Below are positions 24,291 to 35,098 of a stretch of DNA of 64,000 bases, in pieces. The notes beneath the pieces were generated by a model. The model was not told the origin of the DNA. It worked only from the letters and a program-made list of their open reading frames with translations, and did not search any database. Made by a program: the position numbers and the translations under genes. Source of the DNA: Sympetrum striolatum (taxonomy: Eukaryota; Arthropoda; Insecta; Odonata; Libellulidae). Position 1 is the first letter of the stretch, and each line of letters starts with the position of its first letter. The DNA is taken from the NCBI GenBank assembly GCA_947579665.1, contig OX388349.1:21236459-21300458 (forward strand), given 5' to 3'.

Positions 24291-26403
24291 AACATGCCTT
24301 CCATGTAAGGAGATTAAAACGCTCCATTCGCCTACACGGGCGTAAAACGCAATATCTTTGATTCAAACCGAATTGCTCCTTCCAATTCACTCAGTCGAGA
24401 GCGAAGGAAATTTTCCAAATGAAAAAAAGGGAGGCGGGAAGAAAGAGCTGGAGGAAAAAGCCACGGGAAATATCCATCAATCTCATCCGATAGAGGAAAC
24501 TCATTTACTTAAAAGGTTACTTAATTATGCTAATCGTTCCGCCCGATTGCTCCTCCACTTCTACGCAACCCACGTTAGAAAGAGACTGCGGCAGAGCGCC
24601 ATCTGTCCACGATTCAATATCCCGCCGCGAGAGGCGCTGTTATGAAAAGCATAACGGTCGAATGGGGCACAATCGAATGGAGTGGGCAATTAATTGGCCG
24701 AGTGGAAAGAGAGGGAAAGACGGAATCGCTGGAATAAAGAGATAAGAGAGCGGCGGTAATTTGTGGAATGAACGCCAGTGATTGACACTGATGAAGCGAA
24801 ATAGATCCGATTGGTGCTTTCCTCGAACGAAACTATATATGTCATGATTACGCGGGATTGGAGCGAAATCGACGATTTGGGGGCATTTAGACGCTCGAGA
24901 AAGGACGCAAAACGAGTTTCGATTGTTAACCGAGGTGCAAATATGGCCAGGATGGGATTTTCGCGATTCAGCTGTCCGTTTTGTTAGTTTACCATTACGA
25001 GGGGGAATTATTGAATGATAGAATGGGACGTATTGTCGAATGGGACCAGAGGACTAGTATTGCCTGATGGTTAATTAATCCGGAGATTTTCATCTTTTTA
25101 GCTATCCTCCCTAGGAGTTTTTGTACGGTTTGTTGTTGTACAAGCGATGCTGAGTTAGAAGAACGAATTCACGGAAAATTAGGATCAAAAAGGTTTATAA
25201 AAGGAGAAAAAGTAAATTGTCTCGAAAGCAGGATTAGTAACGTTAGATAAATTAGATATTTGAATAACAAAAACACTCAGCGATCATTTTGGGTGCCAGA
25301 ATTATGGAGTATGTCTCTGGAATTTTTAACATTTTTAATAAAATTAGTTATTACAATAAATAAGCATGTACATTAAGCATATATTTCAATTGAAACGTTT
25401 GACAATTTTAAATTACTTATGACATTAAACTTGTAACCTTGAGAAATATAGTCATAAAACGCATACAAGATAACGAAATAATCCTCTGAATGATGAAAAG
25501 TAAGATTTGACTTTGAAGATGAATTTTTCACTTCTAAATAACTTTGGGTTAATCCTATGAAAATGGAAAAGTTTCATCTTTCACAGTTCAAGTACGTCAT
25601 TGCCCGATCTAACGTTTAAGAAACCTTGCCCTAGAATCCTTACCGTCATGTTCTAAATAATTCTAACGATTTCATCCAGTAGAATTTTTTTCTGATGATC
25701 AGAGCATCCGTCCGAATCGACCGATGAAAATTAACCCAGAATCAGAAACTTCTTCCAAAAAGCTAAACAATGCCTATTTTTAGCAAGAATAACAAAGAAA
25801 GTAAACAGGAAAATTGGAAAGCGCCGTCCCTTTCCACTCGGCGACCTTAAAAAGGCTTATTAAGGATTCCAAACATACCGCGGTTTACTCTGTGTGCGGT
25901 CCCCTGATGAGCCAATCACATACCGAGTTTTCTGAGGCAAAGAGCTCCATAAGCGATTACTTGTAAAAGGAAAAAAATACAGGGAAAAAAAGGCTGAAGA
26001 AGGAGAATAATAGAAAACAGTATAGAAGACTAAAATATAACAATTTCTTTACGTTGCGGAGGTCCAGCTCTAATCAAGTGTATTTTCTTATTCGATTACT
26101 ATTTTCGAGTGATTTTTCCTCTTCTGCTGTGATTTTTTCATCGTTCCGGCAGACTGTACTTCAAATGTGGCGTGCGGTCTCCTGACTGAAGATTCGCAGT
26201 TATTTCCTTTCTCGAATTACTTGATTTGTTAAACACAATATTTTGTCTATAGTCTACCTATGAAAGGCGTAAAATATTCAGGAGAAATTTTGGCATTTAC
26301 ATGAAAAATGAGTATATCGTGTATCACATAATAATATGCATACTGAATAGTTGTTAAATGTTATAAGAGGAATTAAATTATTTTAAAAAGGTTACAAATA
26401 GGC
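24291..26403. other. non-coding stretch with a GC-richer core
   Basis: A GC-richer portion at about 24,360-25,080 contains a CTCF-like core (24,596-24,604). The rest is AT-rich. Short frames at 24,358-24,745 overlap in two frames and look non-coding. Confidence 0.5.
24596..24604 (-). promoter_or_regulatory. CTCF-like core motif AGATGGCGC
   Basis: The minus strand reads GGACAGATGGCGCTCTG. AGATGGCGC matches the core of the CTCF consensus known from Drosophila and vertebrates (AGRKGGCGC), but the flank upstream of the core matches poorly. A single 9-bp match is weak evidence. Confidence 0.25.
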
Positions 26404-26507
26404 ACTTGAATGTTTGCTTGAATTAATAATAATAATTATAATTTTCGTCTTTATTTGGGCGAGATTGTTGGTATATTATAATTATTAATCAATTCAAACA
26501 TTCAAGT
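26404..26507. repeat. foldback element enclosing a LINE-end fragment
   Basis: ACTTGAATGTTTG at 26,404-26,416 and its exact reverse complement at 26,495-26,507 form a 13-bp terminal inverted repeat. Pairing extends inward through imperfect TTAATAATAAT and ATTATTAAT arms. The centre carries, on the minus strand, CAATCTCGCCCAAATAAAG, the diagnostic part of the LINE 3' end seen at 10,972 and 22,654. No clear target duplication flanks it. It may be a MITE-like foldback or a rearranged LINE tail. Confidence 0.55.
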
Positions 26508-29500
26508 ATTAGTAATCTTTTTTGAGATAAGTTAATTACTACGTCTTAGAATGGTCAGTGACCGATAGGTCCTCATATCCTCAAACCTGCAGGTCTATCA
26601 ATTATTATCGCTTATGTAAAAAATACGCATGATATTTTTTAATTTCTTACGAATTAACTGTGCCCTCTGCCTCTTATCTATACTGTCTTTCAATCTAGAG
26701 GATATAAGAAAAAAATTTCTCAGACGGCAATAAACCAAACTGCGGCAATTCTCGGAAGTCCTAGTCGTCCTAGTTCCGCTGTTTACAAAAATCCCGACAT
26801 TCTAATTTAGGTTGGAAAACGGCAGTGCATGGTTACTAGGGTTTCCAGCGTCTCCATTAACAACCCCAAGTTCCTCGTGTCCTGTCCACACCCTTTCTCC
26901 GCTATCCCTCACGTTCCAGCCTCGTAATTATGTCGCCCCCCTCAAAGTCCACCCTGACCTCCTTTCCATCCACCCTTTGCTGGAAATGAAGCAATTGCAT
27001 CGGAACATCGTCTGAGGAGGTCTGCAGCGAGGATGGATTAAACGCATTAAGGGGAAATTAAAAGAAGAGAGAAATTCAGTGGGGTTAATTGTCTGGAATC
27101 GGAATCCTTTGATACGGGCGACTTAGGGGGAGTTTGTAAGTCACCCGGTGCTTCTTTCCCTTCTCGAGGAGTTTACGGGTCAGGGAAAGGAATTCTGGCG
27201 GTCAGACGGTCTGGTTCCGTGTTTTATTGCTTCCGAAACGCCTAGTGGTGACCATTTATTCTCGGCAATCCTTAATAGAAAAATGTTTAGACGTACAACT
27301 TCATATAACTCACAAAGCAAGTGAGTGCTTTCGATAAATGGAAATGCAAGATTGAGAAACAAATATCTAGAATTAAATATCCGATAAATATTGACCCATA
27401 AACCTTCGGCTAGTGATAACAAAATGTTAAGAATTTTTATCACTGAAATACTGAATTTTCTTCCGTAATGTCTGGTGGAAATCCCAAGTTAAGCATGTAA
27501 CTCTAACCAAAGTTCGTAAGTTTATAAATATAATTGCAATGTATGAATGCATTAACACCATTGTAAGGCAAGAAGTAAATATAACTTAGCTGCTTTTCTT
27601 TCTTTATATCCGACAATGTCGAAACAACACTAACATGATGGTCGCACATTAATAAGTTTTTAAAGATACATAAACTAAATATTCGTATTTTATGTAATCA
27701 TAATGGAATGCGAGTTCTTTATAAATGCCAATTTTGTTCCAATTGACGAATTCCGGTCTCATAATAACTGGAAAATAAATAAATAAATTTACTTTTTCTC
27801 AAATAGTACGTCAGAGACAATGAGTGGAAATGAAGTGGAAGATACGTTCATAACAAACTGTTACATAGTAACTCTTTCTTAATGATTTTGCTTAGAAAAT
27901 CACAAAAGTTAAAAATTTACTAATCAATTAAATTAATAACAATTGAAACCATTATAACGCCACTGGAAAACATGTATGCTTTCAAATTGAATTTGATTGA
28001 GCAAGCAATTATGCTGTTTACAATTAAAAATTTCTTAATCATAAAGGGAAGATTACGTAAGATTTCTCGCAACTGTCACAAACTAAATTTCGGCAGCTTT
28101 GAAGCAACCAGATAAAAGACTGCGAAACACAAAAGCAAGTCTGGAGCAAAGATTAAACATCAAAAACGTTACGTCCGCCACACTTCCCTCATCTCTTTCG
28201 TCTCCGGGGCCTAAAAAGCGAGGTATCACGCCTAATCTGCAAATGTCACGGATAAAATTTAGCATTCTCTTCGCTCTTTTCAAGTTGAGACATCAAAAGG
28301 GTCGCAAATAAACGCGGTACAAAAGAAGCCGCAAATCACGAGGTAACGAATCACCGCCGAGTACTCCGCGACTGCAGCGCCATTGGCGGGAAAGACATAC
28401 GCACACACGCACGCCTTCTCCCACGTATCTCTAATTCTTTTCCGTGTCAGAGGAGTGTCACGAGATGTAAGTTGAACGTGTGTTTGTTTGCGGAGGAACG
28501 TACCGCGATTATATCTCCCTCTGTGTCACCTTGCGGAAAAATGAATGGGTCGCGGGAGTTGGAGGAAACAAAAGAGGCGGGAAAATGTACTTTTCTTGGG
28601 TAACCTAAAAATAGTGGAGACAGCGTGCGAGTTTGAGCAGATGTATATTCTTGTGTTTCTTTAAAATCAATTGACTCAAATTGAAAGGTAAAAATTCTAA
28701 ATATTGATACTAGAATAAGAAAGTAAAATAGACCAAAATCATCAAGAGTAACGGGCATAATGATAGATTTGCTACTGATAGATATCAATCTGAATTACCC
28801 CATATTCTCTAACTTATCTTACTCATAAGTAAAAACTAAGACTAGAAACAGTTTTTTTTAAGAAATGAAATATCTAAAATATCTAAATATCATGAAAGCA
28901 ATCTCTCAGTAAGGCTTGCCTATGATAAACAGTTTTAAGTATATATGGGAAACTTTAATTTTAAAACTGTATGAATAGTTAAGAAATTTAAGTTTGGCTA
29001 GCATATGACTGAAATAGTATCATATGAAAATCCTCTTGTGATTATTTATAATTGTTTTTCGAATAAACTTTTGATAAGGTTCTAAATACAACAGAATTAA
29101 GATATTGAGATTTCATTTAATATAAAGAGTGAAGAAAGGAAGATTCTTTATTGGATGGGACAACTCCTTTCGAAATTAGTAACGTTTACGATAGTATTTG
29201 AGGCTGGTTTAATCCTCAGACAATTCGCACAAACTACGAATACTGTGCTGCATTGAGAGGATTAACAATTAATATGCAATTAAGGTGTATGGATAAACAT
29301 TTCCTTTTTAAAAACAATTAATATAAAATAAGAAATGATACAGATCAAGATTTCAACTTATTTCGAATTCGAAAAAATATCCACAGTATCTTCAAAGGAT
29401 TCAAAACAGGACAATCGCGGAAATTAATCGGCCATATATTCCGACTCATTTTCACAATACGCTCTTAAGGAATTAATATCCTAAAGATTCTCACTCCCCG

Positions 29501-31222
29501 ATAAGCCTCCTCCGGATGATCTCCGTCATGAGGCGCGGGAACTCCGCTAATTTCCGCACCGACTTGGGGGCGCTGCCTTCACCCGTCCCTCTTATTATTT
29601 TCGCCGACGTTTCATTTCCAGGTGATCATTACTTCCTTCCGCTTTTTTCGTCATTGTTCCATCCACCTTTATCTCCCCGTCACCCTCCTCGAAAAAGAAA
29701 CTTCATCTCCCAAAAACATCCTTCCGTTTGTTTTCGCATCCCAAAAGCTTTGTCTCTACCTTTCCGAATATTAGCTCGTCTGCTTTCTTCGGTGCGGGCA
29801 TGCAGCGCGCACAACGGAACCACCCCTCAAGCCTTTACCGGTAATGACTACAGGAGTCACGTGTTGCAACGGTGCATTCCGCGATGCACTTCTGCCTCTT
29901 ATCGCATCCCCTTCCCCGTACGTCTCCTCCCATCTTCGCGGTGTCGCGGACTTCGGATGTTTCCCCATCCCCATCGCCGTTCGCTCATACCGCAGTTATC
30001 GGTGTCTTTTGTTTTCGATTCCGAAATAAAGGGCCCATCCGTCCAATACTTCGAATGGCAATGCCCTCACCTGTTCTTACGGCAATACTTTTCCTTTTGT
30101 ATTTCCCATACCTTTACTTATTCCCGGAGTTAGACTTTTCATCATACCTTACCCATCTAATCCCCATCAAAGAGATAATTACCAAGAGGTTCTTAGGGTT
30201 GCTTTAGTGAAAGCCCAGGCAGAATATAAGAGAGGTATTAAAATAAAATAAAAAGTGCACATCATCTTTCACTGTAGTATTGTTTTATGTGAAATTGTGG
30301 TACGTACCGTAGAATGGGGTGACTTCAGCCGTTTTTAGAGTTTTTTGAATATTTCTCTATTCGGTTACATTCTGTATGCACAGAAAATTTTAATTAAATG
30401 GAGGTAATTCTTATTCATGCAAATAGTATTAAAAAATTTTCTTAAAGCAACAGAATTTGTTTAAAAAAATAAAGAATAGCGATCGTAGGCGCACCAACCG
30501 ATGGGGTGACTTCGGCCACTAAATATGTTTCCTAAATATCGCCTATAAAATTAACTACATGACTAATATTACGAACATTTATACTTTAAAATCTTTAAAT
30601 TATTATTATATTTAAGCTATTGTTTAATAGGTACTGAGATAAGAGTATCGTATAATCAGTTACAAAAACGTCAAGCACCAACAATTACTTATATGTTTTT
30701 AAATATCTGTCTTTGAGGTCTTCGACCCCTGAGGATGATGGGATCTCTATTAAAATTTATATTGGGATTTTCTTAGACTGTCGATAATCCGGACCTTTCT
30801 GTTGTTTCCGAAAACCGGTGGCAACAATGTGTGGGTCGCTAACAAAGACGGCCATCGGAGATTTTTAAACCTCTCGTTCATTAACAGACTTTTCCAATTT
30901 ACTTCCCTTACCTAACACTATCTCCCTAATGATTGTTAAGTTTTATTCATCATTTCGTTTGGAGTAATAAAAACCTTGATTAAAATAGAAGATTTTTGTG
31001 TATTCTAAGGGTTATTAAATTATTTACTTTTATATAAAATGATGATGCTTTAGGGAGTTTTTGTAAGCAAGGGGGTTCCGTTTCATACTAATTTAGTCAA
31101 ACCCTGGTTGATTTCTAGAGTAGACGAAGAAAAAGGTCAACCGAGGTTTACAGGGCTACTTTATGAAAACTCTTGGTAAAGTGGTCATTCAAGAAGTCAC
31201 ATTTTTCACACTTATTTTCATG
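26508..31222. other. non-coding stretch with CpG-rich patches
   Basis: It is mostly AT-rich. CpG-rich, pyrimidine-biased patches occur at about 28,320-28,440 and 29,500-30,050. The latter contains the longest open frame of the window (205 codons), rejected as coding. A repeated motif at 30,312/30,500 is listed separately. Confidence 0.55.
30312..30517 (+). repeat. direct repeat of an 18-bp motif
   Basis: ATGGGGTGACTTCAGCC (30,312-30,330 with flanks) recurs as ATGGGGTGACTTCGGCC (30,500-30,517), with one difference over 17 bp, 187 bp apart in the same orientation. The DNA between is AT-rich. Such a GC-containing direct repeat in AT-rich DNA is unlikely to be chance. It may be a decayed transposon end or an internal duplication; I could not assign a family. 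Confidence 0.45.
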
Positions 31223-31301
31223 TACACCTGGCCAAAATTAACGCAGCACCTCCCTAGCGATCCTTACGGCCGGTGCTGCGTTAATTTTGGCCAGGACTGT
31301 A
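31223..31301. mobile_element. Tc1/mariner-like MITE (about 75 bp)
   Basis: Two perfect 24-bp arms, CCTGGCCAAAATTAACGCAG plus CACC (31,227-31,250) and the reverse complement (31,272-31,295), are separated by only 21 bp. Outside the right arm the minus strand reads TA then CAGTCCTGGCC; the left side reads TA then CACCTGGCC, lacking GT. Inverted repeats that begin CAGT and contain GGCCAAAA, flanked by a TA dinucleotide, are typical of Tc1/mariner elements, which duplicate TA on insertion. No transposase is encoded, so it would be a non-autonomous remnant. The match to the superfamily is from recalled pattern, not a search. Confidence 0.6.
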
Positions 31302-33176
31302 CGTTCATTGATACGTGGGAAATAGTTAACATATGTAGAAAGATAATCCTAGTACGTTAAATTTTACATACGTATTGCGGACAGTTGAAAAGAAAATGAA
31401 TCTTTGCTCCATTAATCAAAAAAAAATAAGACAAACACATAAATCAAAAAGTCACGACAGGAATGATCAACTGATGATTTCCATTCGTCAAACTGCCTTC
31501 TATCGCCTTATAATCCTCTTCTCGAAGCATCATTCTCGTATCATGGTTCTCCGAAATAAGAATAACCTTTTCTTAATTAAGTAAATAATCTCCCAAATTG
31601 TTCGCCTCGCATTCGATCCGAAAGCCTACGAATCTCATTAATTTGGAGCATATGCAAAAAGATTTTCAGCGTTTCCTTGAAAATAATTTCCTGCCGTGTT
31701 GTTTGTATCCCAGTGACGATGGAAGTCTCAAAATAGGTTAACTCATTAAGACGGCTGCTCAGGCTTATTTATGACGGCTTGGCGTGGGAATGGCTATAAT
31801 AATCCTTAATTAATAACGGTAATTAAGGGAATTTATCTCGACCAGAGGTTCCTAATTTAAGACGAAATCTCTCGTTTTTGTCGGGAAGGCCTAATTGCAT
31901 AAGGCACAAATATAATTTTCGGCAAACGAAGGAAAACCTCTGATTAATACTGCTGAGGTTACTAGGGATTTAGTGTTTGTGGATACTGCACTTACACACG
32001 CAGAGTCGAATACCGCAACTAATTAACTCCTGAGCGTGTTACTAATGCAAATTGAATGTTTCAAAGAAAATCAGAGGATTATTAGAGATAATTTTGTGTG
32101 CATGGTTTGTTTAAGAAGTATCTATAGGTTAGATCGAGGAGTAGAACTCATACTTAAACACGGCTATATAAAGAAGTTACTTAGTTGATTCCAAGGCTAA
32201 GACTATCCTTATACATTAACGGCAGATTTATCGTAAAGTTTTTTCATTTTAATGCAGTGTAGAGTTTGTAACTTAAGCGAATATCCTGAACCTAATGTCG
32301 GTGTAACAGACTATCGATAATGTTCTTAATATGGTTGCGCTATCCGATATGGAATATTTTCTTATTCACTTGTTTGAGTACAGGCAATTTTAACACCTAT
32401 TAAATTAGTTGTATTCGAAATTTTATCCAAATTATTGCTGAAAAACACCTTTGAATTCTCAGAGGAGAATTGTGGTATTGGACTTTCATATACGAGCTAA
32501 ATAATATTAATTGTTTTCTTAAAATTACCTCTATACCTGCTTAAAACTATACAGCGTTAGTAAAACCTTCCTGATTTAATTTATGTGAGACTGTTTACAC
32601 GAAGACGAATTTCTTTCTTCATAAACATCCGGTTATATTAATCGTGAATTTGTAGTATGAACTTTTTGAGTAAGATAAGATATAAGAATGCAACTAACGG
32701 TAAGCATAAAAGCACTTTCTTTAAACTTAAATATCACAATCTTGTAATTTTATCAAATTATGAAATCGATAATCATAGACAATGCAATATTTTGCCTTAT
32801 TTTTGTCTTAAGGTTGTCTTATGCCTAACAGCTCAATCCTTCTAAACAATCTCTACTTAATCTCCCTCTCCGTTCATTTAATCCCAATAACACGGGACTT
32901 AAAACAACGGTAAATTTATCACTGCTAACCACGAATCTCCTCACCATTCCTCCTCCACCTACCCTCATCCTATTTTCCGCCACCTTCATCCCCACGCCAT
33001 CTTTTTTTATTCTTGATAGCATTTGAAAAACGTCGACAGATGTACCAGCGTGAGCGCGAGACGATGACACATATAGTCGCGCGAGGCGAGAACGAGTGTG
33101 CCCTTGCATCCAGCTCGGAAGATAATTAAGACGCAAGAGATGAGGAAAATGAGATGTTACACGTACCTGAAGAGAG
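31302..33176. other. non-coding stretch
   Basis: AT-rich with homeodomain-like TAATTA text near 31,800. An antisense frame at 32,825-33,217 overlaps the candidate exon that follows and looks non-coding. Nothing else was seen. Confidence 0.5.
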
Positions 33177-33392
33177 ATGTACCAGGAGGAAGACGTACGT
33201 ACGACGAGGAAGAGCAAGAAGTTTCCTGTTGGAATGGATTCTCTTTATTGTCCCTATACGAACTACTTCCGCGATGAATGTATCACTTTACGATTAGAGC
33301 ACCCTGACTTCATTACCTCTGCAGATGACTTAGCTGAAGATTATCCGTTTATGTGGACTACGAAAAAAGGACGGGAGGCAGCTAATGCGTAA
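33177..33392 (+). CDS. unidentified candidate small gene or terminal exon (71 codons)
   Basis: An ATG with a G at -3 follows an in-frame stop (33,168) closely and opens a frame ending at TAA 33,390-33,392. The product is not recognised. After a basic start (RTTRKSKK) it contains GMDSLYCPYTNYFRDECITL, then LRLEHPDF, DDLAEDYPFMW and a KKGREAANA tail. The mix of C, Y, W, P and acidic residues differs from the K/N/I/F/L text expected from AT-rich noise. No signal peptide or membrane segment is visible, no clear splice acceptor precedes it, and there is no AATAAA close downstream. It could be the last exon of a larger gene, a small orphan gene or chance. Confidence 0.3.
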   Translation: MYQEEDVRTTRKSKKFPVGMDSLYCPYTNYFRDECITLRLEHPDFITSADDLAEDYPFMWTTKKGREAANA

Positions 33393-35047
33393 TTTAGGAA
33401 AGATTTTTTCGCAGTTGGTTAATTATCATCTAAGAGTGATTATCATATAGGGCCGGCAGATTATCTGAAGGGCCGTTAGGGATACAATTCGAGGGCCCAA
33501 AAGGCAAGGCCTTTCTTATTTAAATTTTATAAAACGATTCAGAATCATTATTGCCTATAGGTGTCTGCGCTCGAGACTACGTTTTTAAGACTCCGTCACA
33601 AAAGTAGCTATTATCAAATCAACAGCCAAACCTTTAACTACATCTGTAAATGAGGAGAAATTTCTTACACCTTTGGTCTTATTTATATTTAAATGAGTTA
33701 TAAATGGATTACACCTATTCATTAAAATATGTATTAAAAATGTGAGATCAACCACATTGCTAAGGCTGATGATGCTGACAGTAAAATATTAATTGAACAA
33801 AAGAAACGAAAATATAATTTTATCTTCTACGCAAATCAGTTCACGATAAATCATTAGAAATTTCAATTTTTATCCTGTTTCCCCAATTACCAGTCGACCA
33901 TATTGTGGGAAATAACTAAGAGTAACTATTTACAACTGAACTTCTAATTATGCAACTGGTAGCTTTACTTAATACTATTTTCGTCATTTGCATAAATTTT
34001 AACTGGAATTTTTCTGCAATTATTTATCACGCCGAAAGTTCTAAAACCTACTCTATAATAAATATCTCAATACCCTGACTTTTCTCGTTCGTTCATAGAG
34101 CAGAGAGATGCATAGAATCTTTCATTAGACTACGTCGTCTAAATCATTAATTTCTAAACTTAATCTAGCACAACACGCGTGACAGTTCAAACCCCCATAT
34201 CTCCATCATCCACCTAAACCTCAGGACGCCGTAATATATTTCATCCCTTTCACAATTACCTCAGGTAGGGCCCCTCGGATTCTCCAATAGAGAAGGGGTT
34301 TTTCCGAGACAGCAGGGTCACAGGGCCAGCGGTAGACGTGGAAGGGGGCGGACTAATTATTTCCCCACCGAGGAACGGCTGCCGGATTAGAGATATTAAA
34401 ACGGCCCCTCCCTCGCGACTACAAAAACACACTCCCGATGATATTCGATAATTAGCCTGTCGCTTGATTCCCAAAGACCTGGAGAAGCTATCGCCCGAAA
34501 AAAGAGAGACATTTCCTTCATTTTTTAATGCCATCCACTCGACTACACGTTCCAGGGATGGGGGAGAAAAGACGGAAAAAAATATATACATTTCGAGAGA
34601 AGGGAGGCGACGTGTACTTTGTCTTGTGATAATAGTCGTCTTAATTGGCGCGCACTTCAAATAGGGTTTCCCCTCTCTTCCCCTAAGGGCTTCTCTTCCC
34701 TTTTCATCCCCTCCTTCTTTCTCTTCTCTCTCTCCTTGTTCTCAAATTTCCAGGAATAGCCTGAGTAATTGGCCCCTTTCTCCTTCCGTCTCTGTCTCCC
34801 CAAATCCCTATCTATCTCTTCCCTCGCCTCTTCCTCTCTTTCCGAATTTCCCTATTTTGGCCTCCCGTATCTCTTACGTAATCTCCCCTCTCCGCTCGCG
34901 ACTCCTTCCTTTGTTTCGACGCCTTATGGCGGCGGATATGATATTAACGAAGCTCGGAAATCAGGGGATTAGAGAGCCTAGACGGAGTAGGGTCTCGACC
35001 GGAAAAAAGCGGTGGATAATTGACTCGCCGCAGTGGAATAGGATCGA
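33393..35047. other. non-coding stretch
   Basis: AT-rich to about 34,150, then a GC-richer block (34,200-35,040) with a pyrimidine-rich run at 34,660-34,850. Frames there are composition-driven. No gene is supported. Confidence 0.5.
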
Positions 35048-35098
35048 CTTTATTGAGGGCGAGATTGAGACAATATAGTTTCTTTTCACATCTAATCC
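35048..35098 (-). mobile_element. decayed LINE-type 3' end (copy D)
   Basis: On + CTTTATTGAGGGCGAGATTGAGAC (35,048-35,071) differs from the reverse complement of copy B2 (CTTTATTCGGGCGAGATTGAGAC) only around one position. The match continues through TAGTTTCTTTTCACATCTAATCC against AAGTCTCTTCTTACACCTAACCC. The (TTA)n tail that should lie to the left is missing, so the copy is old or was cut at its tail. Confidence 0.55.

Noticed and set aside
29516..30133. 205-codon open frame on +, the longest in the window
   Set aside because: S, P, R, F and H-rich product follows from pyrimidine- and CpG-rich DNA. Overlapping frames are open on both strands, and no domain or splice context is visible.
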